Shown piece after piece: positions 37,609 through 49,226 of a DNA stretch of 64,000 nt. The stretch comes from Micromonospora yangpuensis. GTDB lineage: Bacteria; Actinomycetota; Actinomycetes; Mycobacteriales; Micromonosporaceae. The position numbers and the translations under genes are program-made. Each line of letters starts with the position of its first letter. Position 1 is the first letter of the stretch. The stretch is taken from assembly GCF_900091615.1 (NCBI RefSeq), contig NZ_FMIA01000002.1, positions 2,170,001-2,234,000 of the forward strand, written 5' to 3'. The notes beneath the pieces were generated by a model. It was not told the DNA's origin. It did not search any database and saw only the letters and a program-made list of their open reading frames with translations.

Positions 37609-37724
37609 CCAGATCGATCTAAACCTGACTCTGTTCTACCACTTTTCCCAGCTCAATGGGGGTATGGCGGGTGCCGGATTTTCATCCGACGCCGACTCCG
37701 CCCGGGACGGCCCGCCGGCCCTGA

Positions 37725-38699
37725 CTACCGCCGGCGCACCGGCAGGTCGAGAAACTCCTCGACGTCACGGCGACCGACCGGCCACCCCGGCTGGCCGTAC
37801 CCGACCCGCAGCACCATCTGCGGGGTGCCGAACCGCCCCAGCGACAACCGGAGCGCCTCCCGCGCCGCCGGCACCTCGATCGGCTGGGAGAGCAGCGACA
37901 CGGCCAGCCCGGCGTCGGTGGCGGTGAGCAGCACCCGCTGCAACGCCTGCCCGGCGACAACCTGGTCGGTGGCGGTGTTCCCGGCGGCACCGAGCACCGC
38001 CACCAGCGGCTCCGGCTCGAAGTCCCGGCCGGGCGCGCGTTCCCGGACCCCGAAGGCCCGGCTGGGCAGCAGATCCTGCGGCTGCGCCACCGGCCCACCG
38101 GCGGCAGCCGGCACCCCGTCGGGGGCGGGACCGCCGCGTACCCAACCGGCCAGCTCGTCCCGGTAGGCCCGGTCCCGGTCCAGCACCCGGTGGGCGCTCT
38201 GCGCCAGCGCGGCGAAGGCGTTCACCGCGCTCACCCCGATCACCAGCTCCAGCCAACCCTGCTCGGCCCGCGCCGCCTCCACCAACCGCCAACGCGCCTC
38301 GGCCGGCACCGGATTCGGCCAGAACGGCGCCCGGTGACTGAACCGGCGGGCCACGGCCGCGTGCAGACTCCGCTGCGCCGGGGTGGGCGCCCGGGGCACG
38401 TCCGGCACCAGCCGGGCCAGCACGTCCGGCTCACCCGGGTACGGCCGCAACCGCACCCGGGCCGGGGTACCGGCCACCGCCAACGACAACCGCAGGTTGA
38501 ACAGCGCCGCCCCACCGGCGATCCGCGCCGCCCAGCCCGAGGGGTCGGCCGCCGGCAACCGCCGGTCCGGATCGACCGCCACCTCGATCCCGCCCTCGCG
38601 CAGCCGGAACCGCCACGGCTGACTGTTGTGCATCGACGGCGCGCGGACCGCATCCCGGGCGGCGGCCCGCAACTGCCCGACCCCGAACCCACTCTCCAT
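37725..38699 (-). CDS. Acg-type nitroreductase-fold protein
   Basis: 324 aa. Two-lobed nitroreductase-like protein with APSMHNSQPWRFRL near the N-terminus and FGTPQMVLRVGYGQPG near the end, the marks of the Acg family whose mycobacterial members are DosR-induced and may sequester flavin. ATG 38699 follows GGGAGGGGG. It is divergent from the DevR-like gene, with a DosR-like box 275 bp upstream. A second family member lies at 41604-42611, on the other side of the DevS-like kinase. Confidence 0.85.
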   Translation of the reverse strand: MESGFGVGQLRAAARDAVRAPSMHNSQPWRFRLREGGIEVAVDPDRRLPAADPSGWAARIAGGAALFNLRLSLAVAGTPARVRLRPYPGEPDVLARLVPDVPRAPTPAQRSLHAAVARRFSHRAPFWPNPVPAEARWRLVEAARAEQGWLELVIGVSAVNAFAALAQSAHRVLDRDRAYRDELAGWVRGGPAPDGVPAAAGGPVAQPQDLLPSRAFGVRERAPGRDFEPEPLVAVLGAAGNTATDQVVAGQALQRVLLTATDAGLAVSLLSQPIEVPAAREALRLSLGRFGTPQMVLRVGYGQPGWPVGRRDVEEFLDLPVRRR

Positions 38700-38772
38700 G
38701 ACCCCGCCCCCTCCCGACCTACCACCCACCCTCCCCCCACCCCCCGCCCCCCGTCAGGGCCCAACGACCTGA

Positions 38773-38822
38773 AAGGAAGGGCCCCCTGTTAACGCTTTCG
38801 GTATAGAAGGGCCCCCTTCTCA
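38773..38822. repeat. Dispersed repeat family C, copy 2
   Basis: About 50 bp with two GAAGGGCCCCCT arms around TTAACGCTTTCGGTATA. It is the reverse complement of the copy at 18469-18517 with a few changes. Here it sits in the divergent promoter region. Confidence 0.8.
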
Positions 38823-38854
38823 CCACCCCGATGGAGCGGGGCCGGCCTCACGCC

Positions 38855-38952
38855 GGGGGAGCGGGTCGGCCTCACCCCGGGGGAGTGGGGCCCATCCCGG
38901 GAGAGCGGGGCCCATCCCGGGAGAGTGGGGCCCGCCCCGGGGGAGCGGGGCA
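38855..38952. repeat. About 20-bp imperfect tandem repeat
   Basis: Four to five units of the kind ggagagcggggcccatcccg, in the divergent region before the DevR-like gene (38700-39022). Apart from this array, repeat C and a DosR-type box, nothing else is seen in that gap. Confidence 0.7.
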
Positions 38953-38973
38953 CGACCACGGTCGGTGGGTGAC

Positions 38974-38988
38974 GGGACCTTCGGCCCT
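38974..38988 (+). promoter_or_regulatory. DosR-box-like site before the DevR-like gene
   Basis: GGGACCTTCGGCCCT fits the mycobacterial DosR box core GGGAC-N4-G-N-CCCT. It ends 34 bp before the regulator start, so autoregulation is likely. Confidence 0.7.
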
Positions 38989-39022
38989 GCGGCGATCCGG
39001 GGCGAGGGGGTAGAAACGAGGG

Positions 39023-39661
39023 ATGATCCGGGTGTTCCTTCTCGACGACCACGAGGTCGTCCGCCGTGGCCTTGCCGACCTGCTCACCTCCGGTGGCGAC
39101 ATCGAGGTGGTGGGGGAGTCCGGGTCGGCGACGGAGGCCACCCGCCGCATCCCCGCGCTCCGGCCGGACGTGGCGATCCTCGACGCCCGGCTGCCCGACG
39201 GCAACGGCATCGACGTGTGCCGGGACGTCCGGGCCGTCGACTCGTCGATCCGGGGCCTGATCCTCACCTCCTACGAGGACGACGAGGCGCTCTTCGCCGC
39301 GATCATGGCCGGTGCCGCCGGGTACGTGCTCAAGCAGATCCGGGGCACCGACCTGGTCGACGCGGTCCGCCGGGTCGCCGCCGGGCAGTCGCTGCTCGAC
39401 CCGGCGATCACCACCCGGGTGCTGGACCGCATCCGCAGCGGCGTCGAGCAGCCCCGGGAGCTGCAGTCACTGACCGAGCAGGAACGCCGGATCCTGGAGT
39501 ACGTCGCCGAGGGGCTCACCAACCGGGAGATCGCCGGACGGATGTTCCTGGCCGAGAAGACCGTGAAGAACTACGTCTCCAGCGTGCTGGCCAAGCTCGG
39601 CCTGGAACGGCGTACCCAGGCCGCCGTCCTCGCCACCCGCCTGCTCGGCAAACGTCCCTGA
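39023..39661 (+). CDS. DevR/DosR-like response regulator
   Basis: 212-aa NarL/LuxR-type regulator. Receiver domain with acidic pocket Asp8-Asp9, phospho-acceptor Asp54 in VAILDARLPDG, and Lys of YVLKQIRGTD. LuxR helix-turn-helix about residues 148-205 (LTEQERRILEYVAEGLTNRE, then KTVKNYVSSVLAKL). The spacing, including Asp54, is that of DosR. Its partner kinase is encoded on the other strand downstream. A DosR-like box precedes it. Role inferred: hypoxia or redox response controlling nearby nitroreductase and stress genes. Confidence 0.92.
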   Translation: MIRVFLLDDHEVVRRGLADLLTSGGDIEVVGESGSATEATRRIPALRPDVAILDARLPDGNGIDVCRDVRAVDSSIRGLILTSYEDDEALFAAIMAGAAGYVLKQIRGTDLVDAVRRVAAGQSLLDPAITTRVLDRIRSGVEQPRELQSLTEQERRILEYVAEGLTNREIAGRMFLAEKTVKNYVSSVLAKLGLERRTQAAVLATRLLGKRP

Positions 39662-39752
39662 GCTGCCCGATCACCGCCTGACCGGCGGCAGACGCCCACT
39701 GAGCTGCCCGGTCACCGCCTGACCGGCGGCAGACGCCCACTGAGCTGCCCGG

Positions 39753-39755
<3 letters not shown>
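39659..39755. repeat. 41-bp tandem repeat spanning the devR and devS gene ends
   Basis: Units at 39659-39699 and 39700-39740 differ by one base, with a third partial unit 39741-39755. The unit begins at the stop codon of the response regulator, and the last partial copy contains the stop of the kinase gene on the other strand. Confidence 0.88.
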
Positions 39756-41603
<1,848 letters not shown>

Positions 41604-42611
41604 TCAACGCTGCGCGTCGCGTACCGCCGAGGTGTCGACGGTCTGTTCCACGGCGAGCCGGGGGGTGTGCGGCGGCCCGGCGTGCGCCGGGTCCGCCAGA
41701 CCCAACCGCAGCACCAGGTACGGGTAGCCGAGGCCGGCCAGGAGCTGACGCAGGATCTGCCGGGTGCCCGGCACCTCCACCACGCCCGACAGCGGCACCA
41801 CCGACACCCCGAGCCGGGTCGCGGCCAGCCAGGCGGCCGAGAGCGCCTCACCGGCCCGCAGCCAGCTCTCCGGCTCGTCCTCATCCCCGAAGAGCAGCGC
41901 GTACGCGGCCGCCCGGTCGTGCCCCGGCCCGACCGGCAGGGTGCCGGGGCGGCCGAAGTCGCGGCCCGGCACGGTGGTCTGCGGCGCCTGGTCGGGCAGC
42001 ACCTCCGGCGGCAGCCCGGCACCGGAGGTACGGCTGGTCCAGTAGGCCAGCTCCTCCCGCAGCTGCGGATCGTCGGCCTCGACCGTGCCGGCGTGCGAGG
42101 CGGTCGCCGCCAACTCCAGGACCTGGTCCCGGTCCAGCAGCTGCAACCGGGCGCCCTCCCCGGAGGCGGCCTGGACGATCTCGGTGAGCTGGTCGGCCGG
42201 CACCGGATCCGCGCTGACCGGCCGCCGGTCGGTGTGCCGGACCTGCATGCACTGCACCAGGCGCATCGCCGGCGGGTCGGCCGCGCCGCGTCGCAGGTCG
42301 GTCAGCCGGGCCAGCAGCTCCGGATCGGCCGGATCGGGGCTGCGCTGCACCACCGACGTCCAGCCCTCGGCGCGCAACGCCACCCGGGCGTGGTGCAGGG
42401 CCGCTCCGCAGCTCAACGCCAGCAGCCGCCCCTCCGGGTCGGTGGCGGCCAGTCGCCGTTGCGAGGCGGTACGCAGCTCCAGGGCGTCCGGCAGCACCCG
42501 CCACCGCCACGGCTGGGTGTTGTGCACCGACGGGGCGTGCCCGGCCATCGCGGCGGCCTCGGCGAGCGCGATGGTCAACGGGCGCTGGGTGGCCGGCGTC
42601 TGAGGGCTCAT
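41604..42611 (-). CDS. Acg-type nitroreductase-fold protein, second copy
   Basis: 335 aa, paralogue of 37725-38699. Motif APSVHNTQPWRWRV near residue 28 and GYPYLVLRLGLADP near the C-terminus. GGAGAGGTC precedes the ATG. It lies directly upstream of the DevS-like kinase (102 bp), so the two may be co-transcribed. Members of this family are among the most DosR-induced genes in mycobacteria; activity is unproven, and flavin storage has been proposed. Confidence 0.85.
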   Translation of the reverse strand: MSPQTPATQRPLTIALAEAAAMAGHAPSVHNTQPWRWRVLPDALELRTASQRRLAATDPEGRLLALSCGAALHHARVALRAEGWTSVVQRSPDPADPELLARLTDLRRGAADPPAMRLVQCMQVRHTDRRPVSADPVPADQLTEIVQAASGEGARLQLLDRDQVLELAATASHAGTVEADDPQLREELAYWTSRTSGAGLPPEVLPDQAPQTTVPGRDFGRPGTLPVGPGHDRAAAYALLFGDEDEPESWLRAGEALSAAWLAATRLGVSVVPLSGVVEVPGTRQILRQLLAGLGYPYLVLRLGLADPAHAGPPHTPRLAVEQTVDTSAVRDAQR

Positions 42612-42733
42612 CAGTCTGTGACCTCTCCGTTTTTCTCATCGTGCCCCAGCCGGGACCTGCCGGGGGCGGGGTTGCCCATCCATGGTCGGTCGGCGGGGCC
42701 GCCGACCGACACGGGCACAGGTCCGCCCCACCC

Positions 42734-42748
42734 GGGCCCTTCGGCCCC
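42734..42748. promoter_or_regulatory. Degenerate DosR-like box
   Basis: GGGCCCTTCGGCCCC differs from the box at 38974 in two positions. It lies between the divergent nitroreductase and P-type ATPase genes. GC-rich sequence could give this by chance. Confidence 0.35.
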
Positions 42749-42877
42749 GCCCGGTGTGCCGGTCCGTCGCCCGGTGTGCCGGGACGCCGTGCTGGCCTGC
42801 CCGGTGTGCCGGTTTACCGCACGCGAGGCCCGGGGCGCTGGGACGATCCGCAGGTGGGGGCCGGACCTACCGAGTGC

Positions 42878-44755
42878 GTGCCGCAGCGGCCGGCACGGCG
42901 CGACGACACGCCCCGGCGACGGTGGTCACGCTGGCGGCAGTGGGTGCCGCTGGCCGGGTTGACCGTGGCGGTGCTGGTCGGCGCGGCGCTGGTGCTGACC
43001 GGCCGGCGCGGGGCAGGTGACCTGCTCTGGGCCGGGGTGACGCTGGCCGCGCTGCTGCCCGCCGCCTGGGCGATGCTGCGCCAGCTCTGGCACCGGCGGT
43101 TCGGGGTGGACGTGATCGCCGTGCTGGCCCTGGCCGGCGCGCTCGTGGTCGGTGAGTACCTGGCCGGGGCGGTGATCGCGGTGATGGTGGCCACCGGACG
43201 CGCCCTGGAGGCGTACGCCCAGCGTCGGGCCACCCGCGACCTGCGGGCGCTGCTGGAACACGCCCCCCGGACCGCCCGGCGACGTACCGCCGCCGGTGGC
43301 ATCGAGCAGGTGGCCCTGGACCGGGTCGTGGTGGGTGACCGGTTGCTGGTCGGCCCGGGTGACGTGGTGCCGGTGGACGGCACGGCCGAGCAGCCGGCCA
43401 CCCTGGACGAGTCGGTGGTCACCGGCGAGTCGCAGCTGGTCTCGCGGGCCGCGGGGCAGCAGGTGGCCAGCGGGGTGGTCAACGCCGGTGCCGGTTTCGG
43501 GCTGCGGGCCACCAGCGACGCGGCGCGCAGCACGTACGCCGGCATCGTGCGGCTGGCCGAGGAGGCCACCGCCCGCAAGGCCCCGATGGTCCGCCTCGCC
43601 GACCGGTACGCCGCCGTGTTCGTGCCGTTCACGCTGCTGCTGGCCGGGCTGGGCTGGCTGCTCTCCGGCGATGTGGTGCGGGCGGTGGCGGTGCTGGTGG
43701 TGGCCACCCCGTGCCCGCTGCTGCTGGCCACCCCGATCGCGATCGTCTCCGGGCTGTCCCGGGTCGCCCGGCGGGGGGTGCTGGTGCGTGACGGCGGTTC
43801 GCTGGAGCTGCTGGGCCGGGCCCGTACCCTGCTGTTGGACAAGACCGGGACGCTCACCGCCGGCCGGCCCCGGGCCGCCGAGACGGTCGTGGCCCCCGGC
43901 GGTGACCGCGACGAGGTGCTGCGGCTGGCTGCCTCGGTCGAGCAGCTCTCCCCGCACGTGTTGGCGGCGGCGCTGGTCGGGCAGGCCCACGAGCGGGGGT
44001 TGGCGCTCACCGAGCCGACCGGGGTGACCGAGGAGCCGGGGCGGGGCGTCAGCGGACGGGTCGGGGGGCGGCTGGTCCGGGTCGGCCAGCTCGACGGTGA
44101 GCTGCCGGAGTGGGCCGCGCGGGTCCGCGACCGCGCCGAGTCCGCCGGCAACTCGACGGTCTGGGTGAGCGACGACACCGGACCGATCGGCGCGGTCCTG
44201 CTGGAGGATCCGGTACGCCCCGACGCCGCCCAGACCCTGGACCGGCTGCGGCAGGCCGGGCTGACCCGGCTGGTGATGCTCACCGGTGACCGCCCCGGCA
44301 CCGCCGACCGGGTGGCCCGCGCCGTCGGCGTCGACGAGGCGCTGGCCCGCTGCACCCCGGCGGAGAAGGTACAGCGGGTCCAGGCCGAGGCGCGACGGGC
44401 GACCACGGTGATGGTCGGCGACGGGGTCAACGACGCCCCGGCGCTGGCCGAGGCGCACGTCGGGGTGGCGATGGGCGCCACCGGGGCGACCGCCTCGGCC
44501 GACGTCGCCGACGCGGTGCTCACCGTCGACCGGCTGGACCGGCTGGCCGACGCGGTGGAGATCGCCAGGTACGCCCGTCGGATCGCGGTGCAGAGCGCCA
44601 CCGTCGGCATGGGGTTGGCCGTGCTGGCGATGCTGGTCGCCGCCGCCGGCCGGCTGCCCCCGGTGGCCGGTGCGTTCCTGCAGGAAGGCATCGACGTGGT
44701 GGTGATCCTCAACGCGCTCCGCGCGCTGCGCGGTGGCCTGCGCCACCAGGAGTGA
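42878..44755 (+). CDS. P1B-type metal P-type ATPase
   Basis: About 625 aa metal-transporting ATPase. Actuator loop DESVVTGES, metal site in helix 6 as ATPCPLLLATP, phosphorylation DKTGTLTAG, nucleotide domain SPHVLAAAL in place of the usual HP motif, and hinge VGDGVNDAPALAEA. There is no N-terminal metal-binding domain or His tail. The TPC motif (not CPC) and HV (not HP) set it apart from Cu or Zn/Cd pumps, so the metal is unclear. Start uncertain: GTG 42878 is used; GTG 42854 is possible. It is divergent from the Acg-type gene and may share its stress promoter. Confidence 0.88.
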   Translation: MPQRPARRDDTPRRRWSRWRQWVPLAGLTVAVLVGAALVLTGRRGAGDLLWAGVTLAALLPAAWAMLRQLWHRRFGVDVIAVLALAGALVVGEYLAGAVIAVMVATGRALEAYAQRRATRDLRALLEHAPRTARRRTAAGGIEQVALDRVVVGDRLLVGPGDVVPVDGTAEQPATLDESVVTGESQLVSRAAGQQVASGVVNAGAGFGLRATSDAARSTYAGIVRLAEEATARKAPMVRLADRYAAVFVPFTLLLAGLGWLLSGDVVRAVAVLVVATPCPLLLATPIAIVSGLSRVARRGVLVRDGGSLELLGRARTLLLDKTGTLTAGRPRAAETVVAPGGDRDEVLRLAASVEQLSPHVLAAALVGQAHERGLALTEPTGVTEEPGRGVSGRVGGRLVRVGQLDGELPEWAARVRDRAESAGNSTVWVSDDTGPIGAVLLEDPVRPDAAQTLDRLRQAGLTRLVMLTGDRPGTADRVARAVGVDEALARCTPAEKVQRVQAEARRATTVMVGDGVNDAPALAEAHVGVAMGATGATASADVADAVLTVDRLDRLADAVEIARYARRIAVQSATVGMGLAVLAMLVAAAGRLPPVAGAFLQEGIDVVVILNALRALRGGLRHQE

Positions 44756-44758
44756 GCC

Positions 44759-44792
44759 CGCCCCGCCCGACCCGGGGGCCGGGCGGGGCGCG
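44759..44792. terminator. Bidirectional hairpin
   Basis: CGCCCCGCCCG and CGGGCGGGGCG face each other in the 39-bp gap between the convergent ATPase and stress-protein genes. Confidence 0.6.
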
Positions 44793-44794
44793 GT

Positions 44795-45703
44795 TCAGCG
44801 TTGCCGGATCACCGCCACCGGGCTGGCGGCGTGCTGGATGAGCTGCTGGCTGACCGAGCCGAGCAGCATCCCCCGCAGCCCGCCGCGGCCCCGGGTGCCG
44901 ACCACCACCAGTTGGGCGTCCCGGCTGGCCGCCAGCAGCAGTGACTGGGGGCTCTGAGTGGCCACCTCGACGTCGACCGGTACCGCCGGGAAGGTCTCCC
45001 GCCACGGGGCCAGCGCGTCGGCGACCGCCGTCTGCTCGGTGGCCGCCGCCTCGTCGGCGTCGAAGCCCTGGGACCGGTACTGCGCGGGCGACCAGGCCCG
45101 GACGACCCGCAGTGGTACCCCCCGTTGCGCCGCCCGCTCCACGGCCCAGCCCAGGGCCAGCAGCGACGAGTCGGAGCCGTCCACCCCGACGACCACCGGC
45201 CCGGACCGCCGACCCGGCACCACCGCGTCCCCGGCTCCCGCACCACCGCCGCCAGTGTCGGTGCGGACGATGACCACCGGGCAGTGGGCGTGGGCGCTCA
45301 CCGAGACCGCCGTCGAGCCGACCAACAGGCCGGCGAAGCCACCGTGACCCCGGCTGCCCAGCACCAGCAGACCGGCCTGCGCGGAGCGTTCCTGCAACAC
45401 CAACGAGGGTGGGCCGTCGAAGACCTCCCCGTGCACGGTCAGCCCGGGGTGCCGGGCGGCGGCGTCCCCGGCCGCCCGCTGGACCAGCTCCTCGACCTGC
45501 CGGCGGGCGGTGTCGTCCGGCCACATGCCGGGGGCGACGCCGGGGCCGATCCAACCGGCCACGGTCAGCCACTCGAAGACGTACGCCAGGCGGACCGGCC
45601 GGCCGCTGTGGGCCGCCTCGTCCAGGGCCCAGGCCAGCGCCACGTCGGCGTCGGCCGAGCCGTCGTAGCCGACCAGGATCTCCTCGTCACTCATCGTCGT
45701 CAC
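44795..45703 (-). CDS. Tandem universal stress protein
   Basis: 302 aa with two UspA domains (about 7-145 and 165-300). Both keep the ATP-binding loop: [16 protein letters not shown] and [17 protein letters not shown]. In mycobacteria tandem-Usp genes are DosR-regulated and bind ATP. The start overlaps the phosphoketolase stop by 4 bp (ATGA), so the two are one operon. Confidence 0.92.
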   Translation of the reverse strand: MTTMSDEEILVGYDGSADADVALAWALDEAAHSGRPVRLAYVFEWLTVAGWIGPGVAPGMWPDDTARRQVEELVQRAAGDAAARHPGLTVHGEVFDGPPSLVLQERSAQAGLLVLGSRGHGGFAGLLVGSTAVSVSAHAHCPVVIVRTDTGGGGAGAGDAVVPGRRSGPVVVGVDGSDSSLLALGWAVERAAQRGVPLRVVRAWSPAQYRSQGFDADEAAATEQTAVADALAPWRETFPAVPVDVEVATQSPQSLLLAASRDAQLVVVGTRGRGGLRGMLLGSVSQQLIQHAASPVAVIRQR

Positions 45704-48093
45704 CTGTTCGTCGGGTCGGTTTCACGGATCCAGCGCCACTCGGCGACGCGGGGGTCGTCCTCGCCGTACCGGCGGGTGTGGTCCCGGCAGGCCTGCCGGG
45801 CGTCGACCATCTCCTGCCGCAGGTGCGCGGCCCGACCGGCCAGTCCGGGCACCCGGTCGATCACGTCGATGACCAGGTGGAAGCGGTCCAGGTCGTTGAG
45901 CATCACCATGTCGAACGGTGTGGTGGTGGTGCCCTCCTCCTTGTACCCGCGCACGTGGAGGTTGCCGTGGTTGGTCCGGCGGTAGGTGAGCCGGTGGATC
46001 AACCACGGGTAGCCGTGGTAGGCGAAGATGACCGGCCGGTCGCGGGTGAAGATGGTGTCGAACTCGTTGTCCGGCAGGCCGTGCGGGTGCTCCGAGGGGG
46101 GTTGCAGCCGCATCAGGTCGACCACGTTGACCACCCGTACCCGCAGCTGCGGCAGCCGCTGGCGGAGCAGGTCGGCGGCGGCCAGGGTCTCCAGGGTGGG
46201 TACGTCCCCGGCGCAGGCCAGCACCACGTCCGGCTCGTCACCGTCGTCGGTGCTGGCCCAGTCCCAGATGCCGAGGCCGCGCCGGCAGTGCTGGATCGCC
46301 TCGTCGATGGTCAACCAGTTCGGGGCGGCCTGCTTGCCGGCCACCACCACGTTGACGTACTGCCGGCTGCGCAGACAGTGGTCCATCGTGGAGAGCAGGG
46401 TGTTGGCGTCCGGCGGCAGGTACACCCGGACCACCTCGGCCTTCTTGTTGACCACGTGGTCGATGAAGCCGGGATCCTGGTGGGAGAAACCGTTGTGGTC
46501 CTGCCGCCACACGTGGCTGGAGAGCAGGTAGTTCAGCGAGGCCACCGGCTGCCGCCAGCCGATGCCCCGGGTGGTCTTCAGCCACTTGGCGTGCTGGTTG
46601 ACCATCGAGTCGACGATGTGGATGAACGCCTCGTAGCTGGTGAAGATGCCGTGCCGGCCGGTCAGCAGGTAACCCTCCAACCAGCCCTGGCACAGGTGCT
46701 CGGAGAGCACCTCCATCACCCGGCCGTCGGCCGACAGGTGGTCGTCGTCGGCGGTGGTCGTACCGACGAACGCCCGGTCGGTGACCTCGAAGGCCGCCCC
46801 GAGCCGGTTGGAGGCGACCTCGTCGGGGCCGAACAGCCGGAAGGTCTGCGGGTTGGCGGTGATCACGTCGCGGACCCAGGGGCCGAGCACCCCGGTCGCG
46901 CCGGTCACCGGCTCGCCGGGGCGGGGCACGTCCACCGCGTACGCCCGGAAGTCCGGCAGCTCCAGGTCGCGCAGCACGCTGCCGCCGTTGGCCACCGGGT
47001 TGGCGCTCATCCGGCGCGCTCCGCGCGGTGGCAGGGCGGCCAGCTCGGCCACCGGCGCGCCGGTGGCGTCGAAGAGCTCCTCCGGACGGTAGCCGCGCAG
47101 CCAGCGTTCCAGCTCGGCCAGGTGCTCCGGGTTGTCGCGGACCTCGGAGATCGGCACCTGGTGGGCGCGGTAGGTCCCCTCGACCTGCTTGCCGTCGACC
47201 CGCTGCGGGCCGGTCCACCCCTTCGGGGTACGCAGGATGATCATCGGCCAGCGGGGCCGCTCGACCGGGCCGCCGGAGCGGGCCCGTCGCTGGATGGCGG
47301 CGATCTCGTCGACCGCCCGGTCCAGGGTCGCGGCGAGCAGCTGGTGCACGGTGGCCGGGTCGTCCCCCTCGACCAGGTACGGCTGGTAGCCGAAGCCGCG
47401 CATCATGTCGCGCAGGTCGGCGGGGGGAATCCGGTCCAGCACCGTCGGGTTGGCGATCTTGTAGCCGTTGAGGTGCAGGATGGGCAGCACCGCGCCGTCG
47501 CGGGCCGGGTTCAGGAAGACGTTGGACAGCCAGCTGCCGGCCAGCGGCCCGGTCTCCGCCTCACCGTCGCCGATCACGCAGGCGACCAGCAGGTCCGGGT
47601 TGTCGAACGCGGCGCCGTAGGCGTGGCTGAGGGCGTACCCCAGCTCGCCGCCCTCGTGGATCGAACCCGGCACCTCCGGTGCGACGTGGCTCGGGATGCC
47701 GCCGGGGAAGGAGAACTGCCGGAACAGCCGGGCCATGCCGGCCTCGTCCCGGCCGATCGAGTGGTACAGCTCGCTGTAGGTGCCCTCCAGCCAGGTGTTC
47801 GCCACCAGCGCCGGGCCGCCGTGCCCCGGCCCGGTGACGAAGATGGCGCTCAGGTCACGGGCCACGATCACCCGGTTGAGGTGGGCGTAGAGCAGGTTCA
47901 GCCCCGGGCTGGTGCCCCAGTGGCCGAGCAGCCGCGGCTTGACGTGCTCCGGGCGCAGCGGCTCCCGCAGCAGCGGGTTGTCCAGCAGGTAGATCTGCCC
48001 GACGGTCAGGTAGTTGGCCGCCCGCCAGTACGCGTCCAGCCGGCGCAACTCGTCGTCGGTCAGCGGAGCATCCAGGTCCACAGCGGTGTCCAT
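45700..48093 (-). CDS. Xylulose-5-phosphate/fructose-6-phosphate phosphoketolase
   Basis: 797-aa TPP enzyme converting xylulose-5-P (or fructose-6-P) and phosphate to acetyl-P plus a sugar phosphate. Family signatures: [15 protein letters not shown] near residue 90, [22 protein letters not shown]-binding [16 protein letters not shown], and [19 protein letters not shown]. The length is normal. A DosR-like box is about 97 bp upstream. In stress it can give ATP from acetyl-P without redox change, which fits a dormancy regulon. The gene is followed directly by a stress protein gene. Confidence 0.95.
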   Translation of the reverse strand: MDTAVDLDAPLTDDELRRLDAYWRAANYLTVGQIYLLDNPLLREPLRPEHVKPRLLGHWGTSPGLNLLYAHLNRVIVARDLSAIFVTGPGHGGPALVANTWLEGTYSELYHSIGRDEAGMARLFRQFSFPGGIPSHVAPEVPGSIHEGGELGYALSHAYGAAFDNPDLLVACVIGDGEAETGPLAGSWLSNVFLNPARDGAVLPILHLNGYKIANPTVLDRIPPADLRDMMRGFGYQPYLVEGDDPATVHQLLAATLDRAVDEIAAIQRRARSGGPVERPRWPMIILRTPKGWTGPQRVDGKQVEGTYRAHQVPISEVRDNPEHLAELERWLRGYRPEELFDATGAPVAELAALPPRGARRMSANPVANGGSVLRDLELPDFRAYAVDVPRPGEPVTGATGVLGPWVRDVITANPQTFRLFGPDEVASNRLGAAFEVTDRAFVGTTTADDDHLSADGRVMEVLSEHLCQGWLEGYLLTGRHGIFTSYEAFIHIVDSMVNQHAKWLKTTRGIGWRQPVASLNYLLSSHVWRQDHNGFSHQDPGFIDHVVNKKAEVVRVYLPPDANTLLSTMDHCLRSRQYVNVVVAGKQAAPNWLTIDEAIQHCRRGLGIWDWASTDDGDEPDVVLACAGDVPTLETLAAADLLRQRLPQLRVRVVNVVDLMRLQPPSEHPHGLPDNEFDTIFTRDRPVIFAYHGYPWLIHRLTYRRTNHGNLHVRGYKEEGTTTTPFDMVMLNDLDRFHLVIDVIDRVPGLAGRAAHLRQEMVDARQACRDHTRRYGEDDPRVAEWRWIRETDPTNR

Positions 48094-48189
48094 ATGGTCT
48101 CAGCCTCTCGCGGGTGGGGGAGTTCTGCATCCGGAAGGGACGTGCGGTCCGGCGCTTTCGAGGGTGCCGGGCGGCCCGGGGCGGCGGGC

Positions 48190-48204
48190 AGGGCCATTGG
48201 TCCC
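48190..48204 (-). promoter_or_regulatory. DosR-box-like site before the phosphoketolase gene
   Basis: On the minus strand GGGACCAATGGCCCT fits GGGAC-N4-G-N-CCCT, the same core as the site before the DevR-like gene. It ends 97 bp upstream of the phosphoketolase start. Confidence 0.55.
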
Positions 48205-48250
48205 GGTCGAACCGGACGGCAAGACCCGCCACCGTGCCGGCGTCCCGGCA

Positions 48251-49078
48251 TCACGCCGTGGGCGTCTCGGCCAGGCCCCGCACCACCAGCACCGGCGCCG
48301 GCGAGTGGTACAGCAGGGACTGGCTGACCGCGCCGAGCAGTCCCCGCCACGGCTCGTCCCCGCGCGCCGCGACCACGGCCAGCTGCGCCGAGCGGGACTG
48401 GTCCAGCAGGACGGTGCCGGGATCGCCGTGGATGGTGTGGCACTCCGCGCCCACCGACGGGTACCGCCGACCGCAGTCGGCCACCGCCTCGGTGAGGTGG
48501 GCGGTGGCGTCCGCGTCGGGGCGGTCCGGCTCGATCACCCGGACCGCCAGCACCCGCGCGGACCGACGGGCCGCGCAGTCGAAGGCGAAGTCCAACGCGG
48601 TACGGGAGCTGGCCGAGCCGTCCAACCCGACCAGGACCGGCCCCGGCGGGGGCGGCTCCCGGCGGACCACCAGCACCGGGGACTCGGCCCGGGCGGCCAC
48701 CTGGACCGCCGGCGCGTCGGCGGGTACGCAGTCCGGGCAGTGGGCCATCCCACCGTCGCCGAGGACGGTCAGGAAGGCCGACGCCGACCGGCGGATCAGC
48801 GCGTCAACGGCACCGCCCTCGACCAGGTCGCCGCTGACCGGGACCACCGGGGCCACCTCGTGGGCGATCCCGGTGGCCTCCTCGATGAGCAGTTCGGCCT
48901 CGGCGCGGGGGCCGATCGGGGAGGGCGACGCCAGGGCCGCCGCCCAGTTGAAGGCGTGCAGCAGGCGCAGGGGTCGGCCGTGCGCGGCGGCCTCCCGGGC
49001 GGCCAGCTGGACCACTGTCGGGTTCGCCGTCGCCGAGCCGAGCCCGGCCACCACCGCCGACGGCTGCGGTGCGGTCAT
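48251..49078 (-). CDS. Tandem universal stress protein, second
   Basis: 275 aa with two UspA-like domains. The first is degenerate (VLGDGGMAHCPDCVPADAP region, no clear ATP loop). The second ends in AARGDEPWRGLLGAVSQSLL, a partly kept loop. ATG 49078. It lies upstream of the phosphoketolase gene on the same strand, with a 157-bp gap that holds the DosR-like box. Confidence 0.85.
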   Translation of the reverse strand: MTAPQPSAVVAGLGSATANPTVVQLAAREAAAHGRPLRLLHAFNWAAALASPSPIGPRAEAELLIEEATGIAHEVAPVVPVSGDLVEGGAVDALIRRSASAFLTVLGDGGMAHCPDCVPADAPAVQVAARAESPVLVVRREPPPPGPVLVGLDGSASSRTALDFAFDCAARRSARVLAVRVIEPDRPDADATAHLTEAVADCGRRYPSVGAECHTIHGDPGTVLLDQSRSAQLAVVAARGDEPWRGLLGAVSQSLLYHSPAPVLVVRGLAETPTA

Positions 49079-49226
49079 CCGGCACCACCTTTCGGCGTCG
49101 CTGCCTTGCTGACGAGGGTAGTCGCGGCACCCACCCGACGGGGCCGGTTCGCCCGCCCCGGCGCCTACCGGTTTGAAACCTCCCTGTGGTCATCTTTACC
49201 CCGGTCGGCGTCGGGTCGCCGAACCG

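Noticed and set aside
42652..42666. DosR-like box before the second Acg-type gene (GGGACCTGCCGGGGG)
   Set aside because: Only the first half fits the consensus; the CCCT half is missing.
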